This document shows, piece after piece, positions 11,520-23,780 of a stretch of 64,000 nt of DNA. The notes beneath the pieces are model-generated. The model searched no databases. It saw only the letters and a list, made by a program, of their open reading frames with translations, and was not told the origin of the DNA. Position 1 is the stretch's first letter, and each line of letters begins with the position of its first letter. The stretch is taken from assembly GCF_014633365.1 (NCBI RefSeq), contig NC_068351.1:6000879-6064878 (forward strand), written 5' to 3'. Both the position numbers and the translations under genes were made by a program. Source of the stretch: Diospyros lotus (lineage: Eukaryota > Streptophyta > Magnoliopsida > Ericales > Ebenaceae).

Positions 11520-13775
11520 TCATACCGTGGATGCCCCCAATAATGCAAGCCTTCTCTTTGCAACCTTGGACCTGTAACACCACACCTCGAAGGCCTCTGT
11601 CAAGTCTGGGTACCGAATATGCTCGTTTTGTAACCACTCAGTCAAAATTTCTGCCTGGTCTGCCGATGGCAATCCAAGAATGACTGAAACAAAAGCTGAC
11701 TCCAACGATTGCCACAGGTCACCATCCATTTTGAGCGTCAGGCCATCCTCACTATCAGCTGAGGCAGAATCAATCACCGGCTTCATTGCCCTCACAAATG
11801 GAAGCCAAACCTTCACCATGTGCAGGCGTTTTGCAGTCGGCAATATAACAGTTCCATACCCTATTGACTCTAAAACCTTTGAGGAGACCTCAATAACCTT
11901 CAACTTTGACTCAAGTATCTCACCTTCTGTATCAGTTTGCTCAACAATCTTGACTACATTTTCTGATGCCTCCACCCAACTTGTAACAAATTCCCTCACT
12001 ATATCCAATTTAGCCAATATCTGGAAAGCCCATGACAAATCTGTTAAATAAGAATGCAATGATTGCATTTTCCTAACACCGGAACCTGATTCTTTGGGTT
12101 CACATAGTGAGGATTCTAACAGATTTTGAAATCTGGCTAGCAGACTCTTGACACATTCCCGAACCTCTGATTTTATGTTGTCATCAGCTGTTAGTAAAGG
12201 GGCATCATCATCTTCAGTAAGCATGTACTCAAGCTGCTCCTGAGCTGAGGTTTTTAAATCAGTCATGGATGAAGAAGGGGAAGATGTCGCGAACCTGATA
12301 GCTGAGAGAAAAATCTTTATGATAGCTGATGTATTTACTGGTTGGATACGAGCAAGAATAGGTTCTGCTTGTGCTCCCATGCCTGGAATGATTCTCAAAA
12401 TCTCTTCCTCCTCAGCCTCTTCCCAAGGGACTGCTTCCAAGTAGTCCACGCAAGCAGCAATTATTTGTGGGCAACCAAGTTCGTTGGCTGCTCTCAAAAT
12501 ACCAAGAGCATTTCTAACACCATGACATATATCTGTCATTGAACCATCCTCACTGATATAGAACAGGCGTAGCACACTAACATGGTAGTCCAGATCAGAC
12601 TCTTGACAGTAAACCTCAACACAATTGCGGGAATCAATAATCTGACAGGTGGGCCAGTTCTCAGATAACCGGTCAGCAAAGTACTTGCTGTTGTTTGTGA
12701 GGATATGGGAGTGACAGTATACCCAATCATCTCGACCCTCCTGAGTTCGTAGCCTTACAACAACATCACTGGCTGATCGATCACCAATCCTGCTTGAAGC
12801 CCTTGTTTTATTTTCCTGAAAGAAATGGAACATGGGAAGATAGTGCTCAGTAGTTTCTTCCCAAAACTTAGGATGTAAGATACTTGTTCAAAAATGGAGG
12901 TCTAGTTCTTAGCTGGTCAAGTTATTCAGCTCATTACAATCACCATAAGACTTGATAATGCAGCTAAAAGTGCCAATTTGATAAGCCTTTTCTTATGGTA
13001 TTCTACTTTAAAAAACCCAAAGTCACTCTGGTGTCTGGTTTGCATCTTTTTGGATACTTCTTTGCAAGTACTTCTTTCCACTCTAGTTGGTGAGGAGCTA
13101 CACCACTCAACTTGATTAGTGAGCAGATGGATGTTTTCAGTTATTACTAAGATGTATGATTGAGGCTTGGAGTCAAGGGGCAGCAGAAAAATCAGATTGA
13201 TGTCTGTTGCTGACATGAGCTGTGTTTTCTAAAATCCTGAGTATAGCAGACCATTTCTGAGTTACATGACAACAATCAGGAATTCCTCCAGTTGGGACCT
13301 TATTTTCAGTTTCAGGAGTATCTTCCTGGATAGAAGCTATAACTCTCTCTGCATGATTTTGGAAAAATGATTTGTAGTTCATAAAATTTTTAAGCTTCGC
13401 AAAATTGATTGTACTTCAACAATGACATGGTTATTTCTGAAAGCTGATTGTGTTACCAAAACAGCCTAATACAAATAAGCTGACAAAAACTCAGCTGTTA
13501 TCGTATATTATCAAGTGCAAAATCAGACAGCTTAATATCTCAATTTTCTTTAGTGGCTTTTTTCTTTTTAAAGAAAAGATTACTGAGTGGGCCCAATGTA
13601 TGATTCCATATTTCATGTCATCATGCAGAAGTAGCAAATATGCAACTAGCCTAAAGTAACAAAGATTTGAGAACAAGTAGTTGTTTAGTAGCTATATTGT
13701 TCTAAAATGAATCTCAGAAATTGCCCGGACAACAAAAATTACTACTCAAGTGGGAAAACTCACAGGAGACTCCAT
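11520..13775 (-). CDS. BTB/POZ-domain protein (At3g05675/At1g63850-like)
   Basis: Main coding exon 12815-11520 ends with TGA at 11522-11520. The long open frame runs back to an ATG at 12833, but the bases just after that ATG read TTCCATTTCTTTCAG, a typical intron end. I therefore propose that the true start is ATG at 13775-13773 in a 12-bp exon (13775-13764, coding MESP) followed by GTGAGT. The phases agree and the protein is then 435 residues. The BTB domain covers about residues 18-125, starting at IGDRSASDVVVRLRTQEGRD; such domains dimerise and often bind CUL3 ubiquitin ligases. The rest is a helical C-terminal region typical of this plant family, ending GASTV. The length is close to that remembered for At3g05675. 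Substrates are unknown. A CT-rich leader exon may lie near 15490-15560. If the first exon is wrong, the 437-residue form starting MFHFF is the alternative. Confidence 0.88.
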
Positions 13776-15556
13776 TAAGAACTGAACTTTATTGGCTTGT
13801 ATCTTTTATGCATTATGGCACCTGTAGAGTTAAACACACAACATTTATGAAAACAATTTTACAAACATAAAGGTTAAAAATGTTTAGAAAAATGAACAGT
13901 AACATCAAATTTATTAAGAACTAAAACTGCTCTCCTTTAATGATAATAAGAAACTCTCCAAATATCCAACTGGATTTTTTCTGAAATTAAAGATGCTATA
14001 GGTGACGAGCAAATGAGAGAGTTAAACTGCATACAACTTGCCTCAAGTGGATTCAACCCATACAAAAGCAAAATGTTGCATGGTGCGAGGGTAAAAGTTC
14101 AGGCTCTGAAGTCTAAGGACAGCCACTTCAAACAAAAATTGTCAAAGGTTATGTGATAAGCATGCTGGGGCTACTGGACAGTCAGGAGCAAGGAAAGACA
14201 ATACTTATCCAACTAGAAGAGGCTTCAGGAGGAGTACCCAAATGGCATGTGGATTGAAGAGCTGAGATGCTGGAGGATCAATCATTGTAGAGCAGTCAAC
14301 TGCTCTGGGATCTTTAGCATAGAGCAGGTATGCTAGTTGGGAGAATTCAAGCCGTAGATGAATAACTTGGATTGAGATTGGTTGGATTAATGAGCTGGCA
14401 TGAAGCACTCTTTGGGCTGCTAAAGGGGTTACAACATACAAATAAGAGATTGCCATTTGTCATTGGCAGTTGCAAAAGCTGTTGTGAGTTGGTTGAAAGT
14501 TGCTGTAATTAGTTAACTCAGTTGTTATAGTTACTAAGGCATTAGAGAGAATTGTATAAAGGTGTACTCATTGTATTCAAAAAGCTTAATGAAAGATTAC
14601 AAATCTTCTTCTTCTACTCTATTCTTCCTATTCATTTTTCTGCAAAATTCCTCTTTTCATTAAGGAGAGTTGATCACTGGCTCTTCAATCAGTAAACACC
14701 AAATATCATTATGTCTGACTCCAGTCCATCCCCTACCAACATCCTTGATAAACAAAGGTTAACACTGGGTAATATGCTTTAATTGATGCCAAAGTGGGAA
14801 CACCCACTAACTTGTATTTAAAAATCAAAGAGGAGAAAGAAACATAAAAACCGAACAGGGGAAGCTTAGATGTCTTCAATCTATAAACATGAATGTAGAA
14901 AATCCCTAATTCATAGAAGGACACCATACTCGGCACCGTGTCAAACAAAAGGCAGAAGCTTGACAAATAACATTAAGATGTAATCGAGCTTTTTTTTTAC
15001 TCATCAGCCTGTTCTGATTGATCCAGCGTACATAAAGTAAACGAGCTTCTCACAGAAACATTGACAAACACCTGGTGTACACAAGAAAGTCGACGGGATT
15101 GACAGAATTTTATATTGACCAACCAATCTAGGTAAGAAAAATGAAGCTTAATATGAAATAAGTACACATAATGGCCCTAATTTGAGACACCCTAATTCTC
15201 TATCACGGAAAGATGCCATCTTCACCTACTCTCTTTCTTGTGATATGTTCCCAAGAATGCACGTCGGAAACACATTCATTTGCAGATTCTTTAATCAAGA
15301 AATAATTCAAAGACAGTTGGATCCATGTAAAATGAAAGATTGCCGAGTCAAATTCAAACCGGGAAAAAAACGAAACGAGATGTTAGTCAAATATGCCTAA
15401 TAGAACAAACTTCGGCTAACAACGGACTCATACTTAGTACGAAAAAGAAAATGGATGTGAATGGAATAAAAAACATAGACTGACTGGTACCTCTTCTTTG
15501 TTATTGTCTTCTTTCCGTGGACTTTCCGCTTCTCTCTCTCTCTCTCTCTCTCTCTG
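13776..15556 (-). other. Upstream/leader-intron region of BTB gene
   Basis: No coding region is supported. A (TC)n run lies at 15531-15555. On the minus strand the sequence after it reads ACAAAGAAGAG then GTACCAGTC, a plausible leader-exon donor near 15490, so most of this stretch may be a 5' UTR intron. About 14458-14660 looks like an LTR fragment, with GTATAAAGGT as a TATA-like word, a poly(A)-like AATGAAAG and a CT-rich end, but no paired end or target duplication was found. Confidence 0.4.
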
Positions 15557-15850
15557 GAATTTAAGTGGGGAGAGAAGAGTTCAGTTCAGACGCCGTATTA
15601 GCAGGAAAAAAAAGGGGAAAAAGGAGAGCTCAGTTGAAGTTGCAGGAGATTGAAAGAAAAATCAAGATTTGTTATAACTTTTGGGCCCAGGTCCAGAACT
15701 GGTATGCTTTTAAATTTTCCCAATCCGGGCCACCCAATTGCTATCGGAGCAGACCATCTGCGGAAGCGGATTATCAGCTCAGCGGGCCTGCCTGTGAATT
15801 GCCACGTGTTGGCGGCTTTGGTAATAATTGATGTGTGTTATTTGGACGTA

Positions 15851-17027
15851 GGCTTAATACATATTTTACTCCATGCAGCAATCAAAAAAATGAATTTAAA
15901 AATATCAACTAAATTATATTCACTATTTATTTTTGAATTAAAATAATTTTATACACTTTTAGTGCCTAACTTAACTGACGTTAATTGAGACATTAACTTT
16001 GTCTCATCACGCTGCCACGTCACTGACACGTCATTCCTCAGCACTGCTATGTCACTACGGCTTAATGTATTTTTTAGTTCCTAGACTAATAAAAAAATGA
16101 CTTTAAGGATATCAACTAAATTGTGTTCACTATTCATTCCTGGACAAAATAATTTTATACACTTTTAGTCTTTCATTTAATCGACGTTAACTTTGCCTCG
16201 TTACGCTACCATGTCACTGACACGTCACTATCACGTCACTTATAATATCCATGTCTGTTGTCCATATTTTTATATAAAAAAACCAATAATGTCTACACAT
16301 ACCCAACCATAGATGTCGGCAGCCATGGGGAGCCCTTTTTCCCTTATCTCCCTCTCTCCTCGTTCTAGACCGCTCTTGCCTCTGCACCCATCGTCGATTC
16401 AGCCATTGCTGGTCACCTCGAAACGACTGAGGGTCGAGGACCCTAAACCCAATAGTCGGGGAACGGCTGGGGGTCGAGGACCAAGGTTCTGGGGTTCCCT
16501 GACCCCCAACAACTGACGATCATGGCGGCCAGTTGCCAGACCACTAGGTTCCTCCCGGTCCCAGCCATAGCTGGAACGAGGAAACCAGCCTCCCCATGGC
16601 CGTGGTCGGGGAGCCCAACTGTGGAGACGTTTTTTTTTTTTTTTTATAAAAATATGGACAATAGACGTGATTATTATGAGTGACGTGGTAATAACGTGGC
16701 AGCGTGACGAGACAAAGTTAACGTCTCAGTTAAGTTAGTGATTAAAAGTGTATAAAATTATTTTGTCTAGGGAAGAATAGTGAGTACAATTTAGTTGATA
16801 TCCTTAAAGCTATTTTTTTATTAGTCCATGGACTAAAAAATGTATTAAACCGTGATGACGTGGCAGCGTAACGAGATAAAGTTAACGTCTCAGTTAACGT
16901 CGGTTAAGTCAGGGACTAAAAGTGTATAAAATTATTTTGTTCAGGGATGAATAGTAAGCACAATTTAGTTGATATCCTTAAAACTATTTTTTTTTATTAG
17001 TCCAGGAACTACAAAATGTATTAAGCC
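15851..17027. mobile_element. Foldback Mutator-like element (non-autonomous)
   Basis: A 1177-bp element that is almost entirely an inverted repeat. The left arm 15851 to about 16280 begins GGCTTAATACAT; the right arm, about 16633 to 17027, ends ATGTATTAAGCC. Each arm is itself a tandem pair: in the left arm the second unit starts at 16059, a 208-bp period, again with GGCTTAATGTATT. A perfect 10-bp target duplication TTTGGACGTA lies at 15841-15850 and 17028-17037 (read one base differently it is 8 bp with ends AGGCTT...AAGCCT). Long TIRs and a 9-11-bp duplication point to the Mutator-like superfamily; an 8-bp reading would allow hAT. The GC-rich centre (about 16310-16620) has no recognised gene, and its CCATGGGGAG words are also partly inverted. 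No transposase is present. Confidence 0.85.
16059..16280. repeat. Second TIR unit in left arm of foldback element
   Basis: Repeats 15851-16058 with a period of 208 bp: GGCTTAAT, then TTAGTTCCTAGACTAAT, ATATCAACTAAATTGTG, AATAATTTTATACACTTTTA and the ACGTCACTGACACGTCA block. The right arm carries the same two units in inverted order, with an internal unit end near 16849 (GTATTAAACC). Confidence 0.8.
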
Positions 17028-17770
17028 TTTGGACGTATTATGTCACTCCATCATCATGACCCGCTTCTTTAAAATAATAATAATAAATAAATAAATAAAA
17101 TTTATTTACAAAATTAGTTTTTTAATTTTTAAAAAAATCCTTATTATTCTTAACTTGTCGATATGTTTATATATTACACATTGACTTGTAACACAGTACC
17201 TTCTAGACAAAAATCATGTTATTATTTGTCTTTAAGCAAGATGTCACTCCAAATAATTCAATATAAGTAATTAAGGGTTGTTTGAAAGTTATCTGGAGAG
17301 ATCGATATGGATCAGAACGACGTTCATTAACTCTATACCCATTGGCAAAGAATAACAAAAATTTTCTCCCATAAAATCAAGATGTTCTATCTGTGAAAAT
17401 CACAAATACTGTAACTGCTGTAACATAATATATTGGTAAAGTATAAATCATATTAACCTTGCAATCTTAGACCTTGATGTATATATAATCTTGAACTCTT
17501 AATTACCTTCTTAGGTACCTATAATTATTAAATTAAAAGACATAAATAATAATTTGTTAATTTAAATATTAAAGAGCTAGCTTGTCTTAAAATGATTTAG
17601 GAGGCAATTTTAATTATTTGTTCCGCTTGCATGCAGGCACGTAATTAAGAAGAGCTTCATCAACTCATGACTGTCCTACATAAACAGATACAAGACAACC
17701 TTCCCTCCCACCCTAGTCTCTAAATTTTGGAAGGTGCCATGTAGTGTGCATATATATATATATATATATA

Positions 17771-17932
17771 CAGGGGCGGATGCAGAGGAGGGCATGAGAC
17801 TGGACTGGGCTGTGCATGAGCTTTTATATATTTATATATATATATTATTATTTAAGTTATATATTATTTTACTATTTAGCTGGGACTGGCATAGGCTGAA
17901 GCCCATGCCAACCCCCCCTACACCCGCCCCTG
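17771..17932. mobile_element. hAT-type MITE
   Basis: 162 bp with terminal inverted repeats CAGGGGCGGATG and (inverted) CAGGGGCGGGTG. It lies inside a TA repeat, giving TATATATA on both sides, consistent with an 8-bp hAT target duplication although the repeat makes that test weak. CAGGGGCGG ends are typical of plant hAT MITEs. No coding content. Confidence 0.75.
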
Positions 17933-18187
17933 TATATATATATATATATATATATTACAAGTGGCATCATTCATTTATATCGAATTCTCCATTTCATTCG
18001 TGTATTGGGGTTTAATTTGTATTGGCCATAAACACCCTTATAATTAGATGCAAGTACTCGACGTCGAACCTAGCTATATAAACAACTTCTCATACGAAAT
18101 GCAAAACACTTAATCTATTAAATATTTATATTTTAATTAATTAATCTTGTTCAAAATAACCTTGTTCTGATGCATACATATATTACA

Positions 18188-18593
18188 TATTACGAAATAG
18201 GATCGAATACAAATCACAATCAAATCAATCAACCAAACACGAATACAAAATTTAACGTGAAAAACTCAAATTGGGAAAAATCATGGGCAGAAAAAATAAA
18301 ATATCACTAACCAAAAATAGTAATATAAAAGCAATATTGACACACTCTGTGATGATCTAATTTCATGTAACCTGGACACCTATTTATAGACTTAAAATCA
18401 TTTATAGATAAATACAGAAAATCATATCCTACTCAGAATATGACCCATGAAGATATTTCTCCAGATAAGATAAATCTCAAATAAAATCGAGTTTGACAAC
18501 ATCATAATCACAATCAAATTCGAAATCATAGACTCAGTGAAATTAAGGAACTCAATCACAAATAAATAAGGATTTTGAGTCACAATTATCATA
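18188..18593 (-). repeat. 3' LTR of copia element (406 bp)
   Basis: Pairs with 26268-26681. On the element strand it begins TATGATAATTGTGAC (TG changed to TA) and ends CGTAATA. The other copy keeps TGTGATAATTG...CGTAACA. Confidence 0.92.
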
Positions 18594-18712
18594 AATCTCC
18601 ACCTTGACTTTAAATCCACAAACAGAATTATTCAGAAAACCTTAACTCTAAATTCGCAAATAGAATTATTCAGAATTCTTTCTTCCAATGAAATCACGAA
18701 GAATCAATCTCC

Positions 18713-21700
18713 CTAATGAATATCAACAAAATCCATGCAGTGCTCGAACTTTGAAATAGGCAAGGACTTGGTCAACATATCTGTAGAATTGTCATGAATG
18801 CTGATTTTTCTTACAGTAACTTCACCACGAGCAATAATATCCCAAATAAAATGATATCGTATATCAATGTGCTTCGTTCTCTCGTGAAACATATGATCTT
18901 TAGTGAGAAAAATAACACTTTGACTGTCACAATAAACTGTATTGTCATGAAAATTTTCACTGATTTCACCTATCAACCATTTTAGCCAAATAACTTCTTT
19001 AATTGTTTCAGTAATTGTCATATATTCCGCTTTTGTAGTAGATAGGGAAATAGTGGACTGTAAAATAGCCTTCCAACTGATAGCACAACCACCAATGGTG
19101 AACACATATCTAGTAAGCATTCTTCTTTTGTCGAGATCACCTGCAAAATCAGAATCAACAAAACCAATAATTCTATCTCTAGTACTTTCGAACTGTAAAC
19201 AAGCATCAGCGGTACCACGCAAATATCGGTGAATCCATTGGACAACCTCCCAATGTTCTTTACTAGGGTTAGCCACATATCTACTAACCATACTCACTGC
19301 ATGAGCTAAATCAGGGCGTGTGCAAACCATAGCATACATAAGACACCCCACTGCACTAAAGTATGGAATTTTCGACATAATATCAATTTCATCATCTAAT
19401 TGAGGAGATAATCTTGATGAAAGCTTAAAATGTGTAGCCAACGGACTATTCAGAGGTTTAGCCTTCTGCATATTAAATTTAGTCAAGACTTTCTTAATGT
19501 ATCATTTTTGACTTAGATACAATTTACCTGTATTCTTGTCTCTTGAAATTTGCATTCTAAGTATCTTCTTTGTTGCACCCAAATCTTTCATCTCAAATTC
19601 TTGGTTGAGCTGAACTTTCAATTTTCTTATCTCGTCCTTATCTTTCGATGCTACTACCATATTATCAATATATAGAAGCAGATATATAAAGGACTCATTC
19701 TTGTTCCTTTTAAAATAGACACAACTATCATAACTACATCTATTAAAATTATGTTTGATCATAAAAGAATCAAACCTTTTATACCACTGTTGAGGAGACT
19801 GTTTCTGGCCATATGGAGACTTCTTCAACAAGCACACATAGTCTTCTTTGCCTGGAACTTCAAAACCTTCTGGTTGCTACATATAGATATTCTCATCAAA
19901 TTCCCCATATAAGACGTTGTCTTAACATTCAACTGTTCCAATTTAAGATCTTGAATAGCCATAATACCAAGTAGTGCCCGGATGGAACTGTGTTTCATAA
20001 CTTGAGAAAATATGTCTGTGAAGTCTACACCTAGAACCTGATTGTATCTTTTCACTACAAGTCTGGCTTTGTATCTTATTTTTTCAACTCCTAGTGTACC
20101 TTCTTTCTTCTTGAATATCCATTTGCACTTAACTATTTTCTTATTCTCGGGTAGTTTCATCAACTTCCAAGTACCATTTTTGTGTAAGGATTCCATCTCT
20201 TCATGCATTGCGGTAATCCATCTCCTAAATTCAGGACAATTAACTGCTTCAGAATAATTGGAAGACTCTTCACTACAGTCAATATCTTCAGCCACATTCA
20301 AAGCAGATATAATGAGATCAGCTTTAGCATATCTTTGAGGAGGTTTGATAATTCTTCTAGGTCTATCCTTAGTAATATAGTAATCTGATGGACCAACACT
20401 TGCTTTTGGACTTGACTTAGTTTGAGATGATGATTATGGCTCAGATGTTTGACTCTTGTCGATTTCAAGCTCCACTTGAATATCAGAACTCTGGTGACCT
20501 GTAGGATTAGTTTCTTTTGCAGACGAACCACGAAACATAACAATTTCATCAAAAATAACATCTTTGCTGATCACAACTTTAGACGCTTCTGGATCCCATA
20601 ACTTATAATCCTTAGCACCAGGCTTATAACCAAGGAAGAGACACCGTTTAGACCTTGGTTTCAATTTCCCATTATTAACATGAACAAAAAAAAAAATTCA
20701 AATCAAAATATTTTGCATGAGTACCTGACCATAATTCTTCTGGAGTTTTCTTGTCAATAGCAAACGACGAAGATCGATTAACCAGAAAATATGTCAAATA
20801 AGTAGCCTCAGCCAAAAAAGACTTAGATAAATCGAAATTAGATAGCATACATTGTATTTTTTCTATCAAGGTTCTGTTCATCTGCTCGGCTACACCATTT
20901 TGCTGTGGTGTACCTGGAATTGTTAAATGCCTTAGAATTCCTTTTTTCTTGCAGAAATCATTAAATTCACCTGAATAAAATTCTAAACCATTATCTATGC
21001 GGAGATGCTTGATATGTCTGTCGGTTTGTTTCTCAATCATAGTCTTCCACTGTTTGAAAGTAGAAAAAACTTCAGTCTTCTGCTTCAAAAAGAATACCCA
21101 GACTTTTCTAGAAAAATCATCGATAAAAGTCAACATATATCTGGCACCACCTGTAGAGGGTACTCTGGTCAAACCCCAGATATCAGAATGGACGTAATCC
21201 AATATACCTTTCGTATTGTGAATGCCTTTAGTAAATTTGACTCGTTTTTGCTTACCGAAAATGCAGCATAGTACTCCAATTTTCCAGTACTCTACCTTTC
21301 AAGAAGTCATTTTTTGCTCAATTCAGCCATACCTATTTCCCTCATATGTCCAAAACGCATGTGCCATAACTGAGTGAGATCAGTGTCAGATAAAGAAGAA
21401 GTAGAAACTGAAGCATGACCTGTAACAGTAGAACCTTGTGGAACATATAATCGACCATATTGTTTTATACCTTTCATCACAACAAGAGCACATCTACTAA
21501 CCCTAATAACTCCACCTTCACCAATGAATTTGTACCCATTCGAATCAAAAGTACTCAATGAAATAAGATTTCTCTTAAGATCGGGAATATGTCTAATATC
21601 AGTTAAAGTTCGAACAATACCATCAAACATCTTAATTTTAACAGTTCCAATGCCAGCAATTTTACAAGAAGAATTATTGCCCATCAACATATCACCAGAA

Positions 21701-21812
21701 TTCAAAGTTTTATATGTCGAAAACCAATCCTTATTAGAAGACATATGAAACGTGCATGTTGTGTTGAGAATCCAATCTTCACTAGGTTTAGTACCCTCAT
21801 TAGTAACCACCA
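18713..21812 (-). pseudogene. Copia pol remnant (protease-integrase-RT-RNase H)
   Basis: Minus-strand frames in copia order. Protease (about 21800-21700): the catalytic aspartate motif, normally D-S/T-G, reads WILNTTCTFHM, so the Asp is lost. GAG-pre-integrase: LWHMRFGHM near 21340. Integrase core 21202-20675: VHSDIWG, LRIDNGLEF and QQNGVAE keep the three acidic residues. Reverse transcriptase 20301-19502: WKLMKLPENKKIVKCKWIFKK, YKARLVVKRYNQ and SPYGQKQSPQQWYKRF are recognisable, but the catalytic pair reads YIDNM instead of Y-V/I-DDM. RNase H 19486-18713: GFVDSDFAGD, STTKAEYM and HIDIRYHFI. Frame breaks near 21250, 20665, 20300, 19830 and 19490 prevent a full product. Confidence 0.9.
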
Positions 21813-22500
21813 TAAGTTGTAACACCCCAATTCTCGGGAGCGTTAACGTAACGTAAGATTCCGGGGATAAATTTTTTTCAAACAAAAATCCAACACAAAA
21901 ACCATTCCCCGAAGATCCCGTTACACCTTCTCAGTATATCAACTATGAACCATTAATAAACCAAGACAGGTTCACCAACACAAATGCGGAAGCTAGATCG
22001 AAACCTCAACAGGTCATAACCAAAACCACTTTATTTATATATAAAGTTGCACCAACGTTTACATGACGTTTTCAAAAGTAAATAACATAACTGAAAAGAC
22101 ATAATGTAAACTATCCGTTAATCGCCGTCACTCCTCGACGATTCCTTTCCCTTTTGCACCGCTGCCTTCACCTGGAACGTTTGAATATTCCAGAGACAAA
22201 GTCCAAATTAGATGATGAATCATCTAAGTGAGAGTTCAAAACACATTTTTCATGAATAATGCAAGACATGAAATAAACCAATATACCCGGTAAGCCCTAG
22301 CTCAAGAGAATTCCCACGAGCTTAACCCTACCATGGGGAAAGAGCAATCTCTCTAAAAGCTATGCCACCATACCGACTCGACGACACGACGACGCGACGC
22401 GATTCTAGCTTAAATGGGGCTGCCAACGCATCTCACCAGAATACGTTCCCACCTTAAGCATCCAGGAACCACCATACAATCCCAACTCCAAAATTTCACA

Positions 22501-22855
22501 TGGACCACCTAGTCGTCCTAGTGCAACTTCCCTGGCCAAACGGCCTGGCACGGAAATCAAGGCGGCTATCCTGACATGCACACCCAGCATCAGATACCCC
22601 TATTATTCCGTCACGCCCTTGGAGAATTACGGCTACACTATCCAGACAACATCCTAGGCTGACATCCCACATGAACAACACAGTATGGATCACCTAGTCG
22701 TCCTAGTGCAACTTCCCTGACCAAACGGTCTGGCACGGAAACCAAGGCGGCTATCCTGACATGCACACTAGCATCAGATACCCCTATTATTCCGTCACGC
22801 CCTTGGAGAATTATGGCTACACTATCCAGACAACATCCGAGGCTGACATTCCATA
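22501..22855. repeat. 185-bp tandem duplication inside the solo LTR
   Basis: Two adjacent near-identical copies starting at 22501 (TGGACCACCTAGTCGTCC) and 22686 (TGGATCACCTAGTCGTCC), with shared blocks GGCACGGAAA and ATCCAGACAACATCC. Confidence 0.92.
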
Positions 22856-23399
22856 CGTACACATAAAACTCAAGACAATGCCACAATTCACAATTCAATG
22901 CATCGTATAAACAACATTTATAAAATGCAATGCACAGTTCAAAACGTTTAGGGACAAACCTCCCTCATAAATCCAACCGTCACCGGTTACCATTTTAATG
23001 CACAAAACCATTTTGCATGAAATCACCATATGTTCAGATAGAACAAGCACAATAAATCAAGTTTTGGAGGAGAACCACTCATAAGAAAGCCAAATTTTGG
23101 TAGCGAACAACTCACCTTGAATGAAACTCAGAACACCTCGAATCTTGTGCCCAACCTCAATTTTCGTGCAACTCCTCAAGTCTTTTAACCAAACCACCTC
23201 TTTACAGGTCCTCACGCGCTGCCTAAGTGCTCTACGCGTGTGATGCCTCGCGTATGCTTTAAAAACCCTCTATCCACTAAACCCGAAGCACTCTCGTCTA
23301 GCACAAATGTATCACAACTTCGAATGAGAGAATCCTTAGCCTTGAGCCCCTATTTATATGTTTAGGAAACTTAGCCACCAAGAAATATATATTCTGCAA

Positions 23400-23780
23400 T
23401 CATTTCAAATCTTTCAAAATATTTTCCAATCATTCCAAATCTTCTAATATTTTCTATAATCATTCCAAATCTTTTGATATCTTTTGCAAATCATTCCAAA
23501 ATCTTCTAAGATTCTCTGCAATCATTGTAAATCTTCTATAATCATTCAAAATCTTCTAATATCTTTTGTAATCATTCCAAAATCTTCTAAGATTCTCTGC
23601 AATCATTGTAAATCTTCTATAATCATTCCAAATCTTCTAATATCTTTTGTAATCATTCCAAAATCTTCTAAGATTCTCTGCAATCATTGTAAATCTTCTA
23701 TAATCATTCCAAATCTTCTAATATCTTTTATATATTCATTCCAAAATCTTGTAAGATCTTCTGCAATCATTGCTATCCAA
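23400..23780. repeat. 81-bp minisatellite (3 x 27) inside the solo LTR
   Basis: The word ATCTTCTAAG starts at 23501, 23582 and 23663, an exact 81-bp period, with degenerate copies on both sides. Each unit is built from about three 27-base AATCATTCCAAATCTTCTA-like subunits. It makes a long open frame (23484-23840) that is a by-product of the repeat. Confidence 0.92.

Noticed and set aside
14458..14660. LTR-like fragment with a TATA word and CT-rich end
   Set aside because: Not called as an element because neither a partner LTR nor matching flanks could be found.
16313..16516. 67-aa frame in the centre of the foldback element
   Set aside because: GC-rich proline/serine composition with no recognised family; part of it reflects inverted CCATGGGGAG words. 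Captured gene DNA is possible but not supported.
17734..18015. 93-aa open frame
   Set aside because: Runs through a hAT MITE and TA repeats; no protein character.
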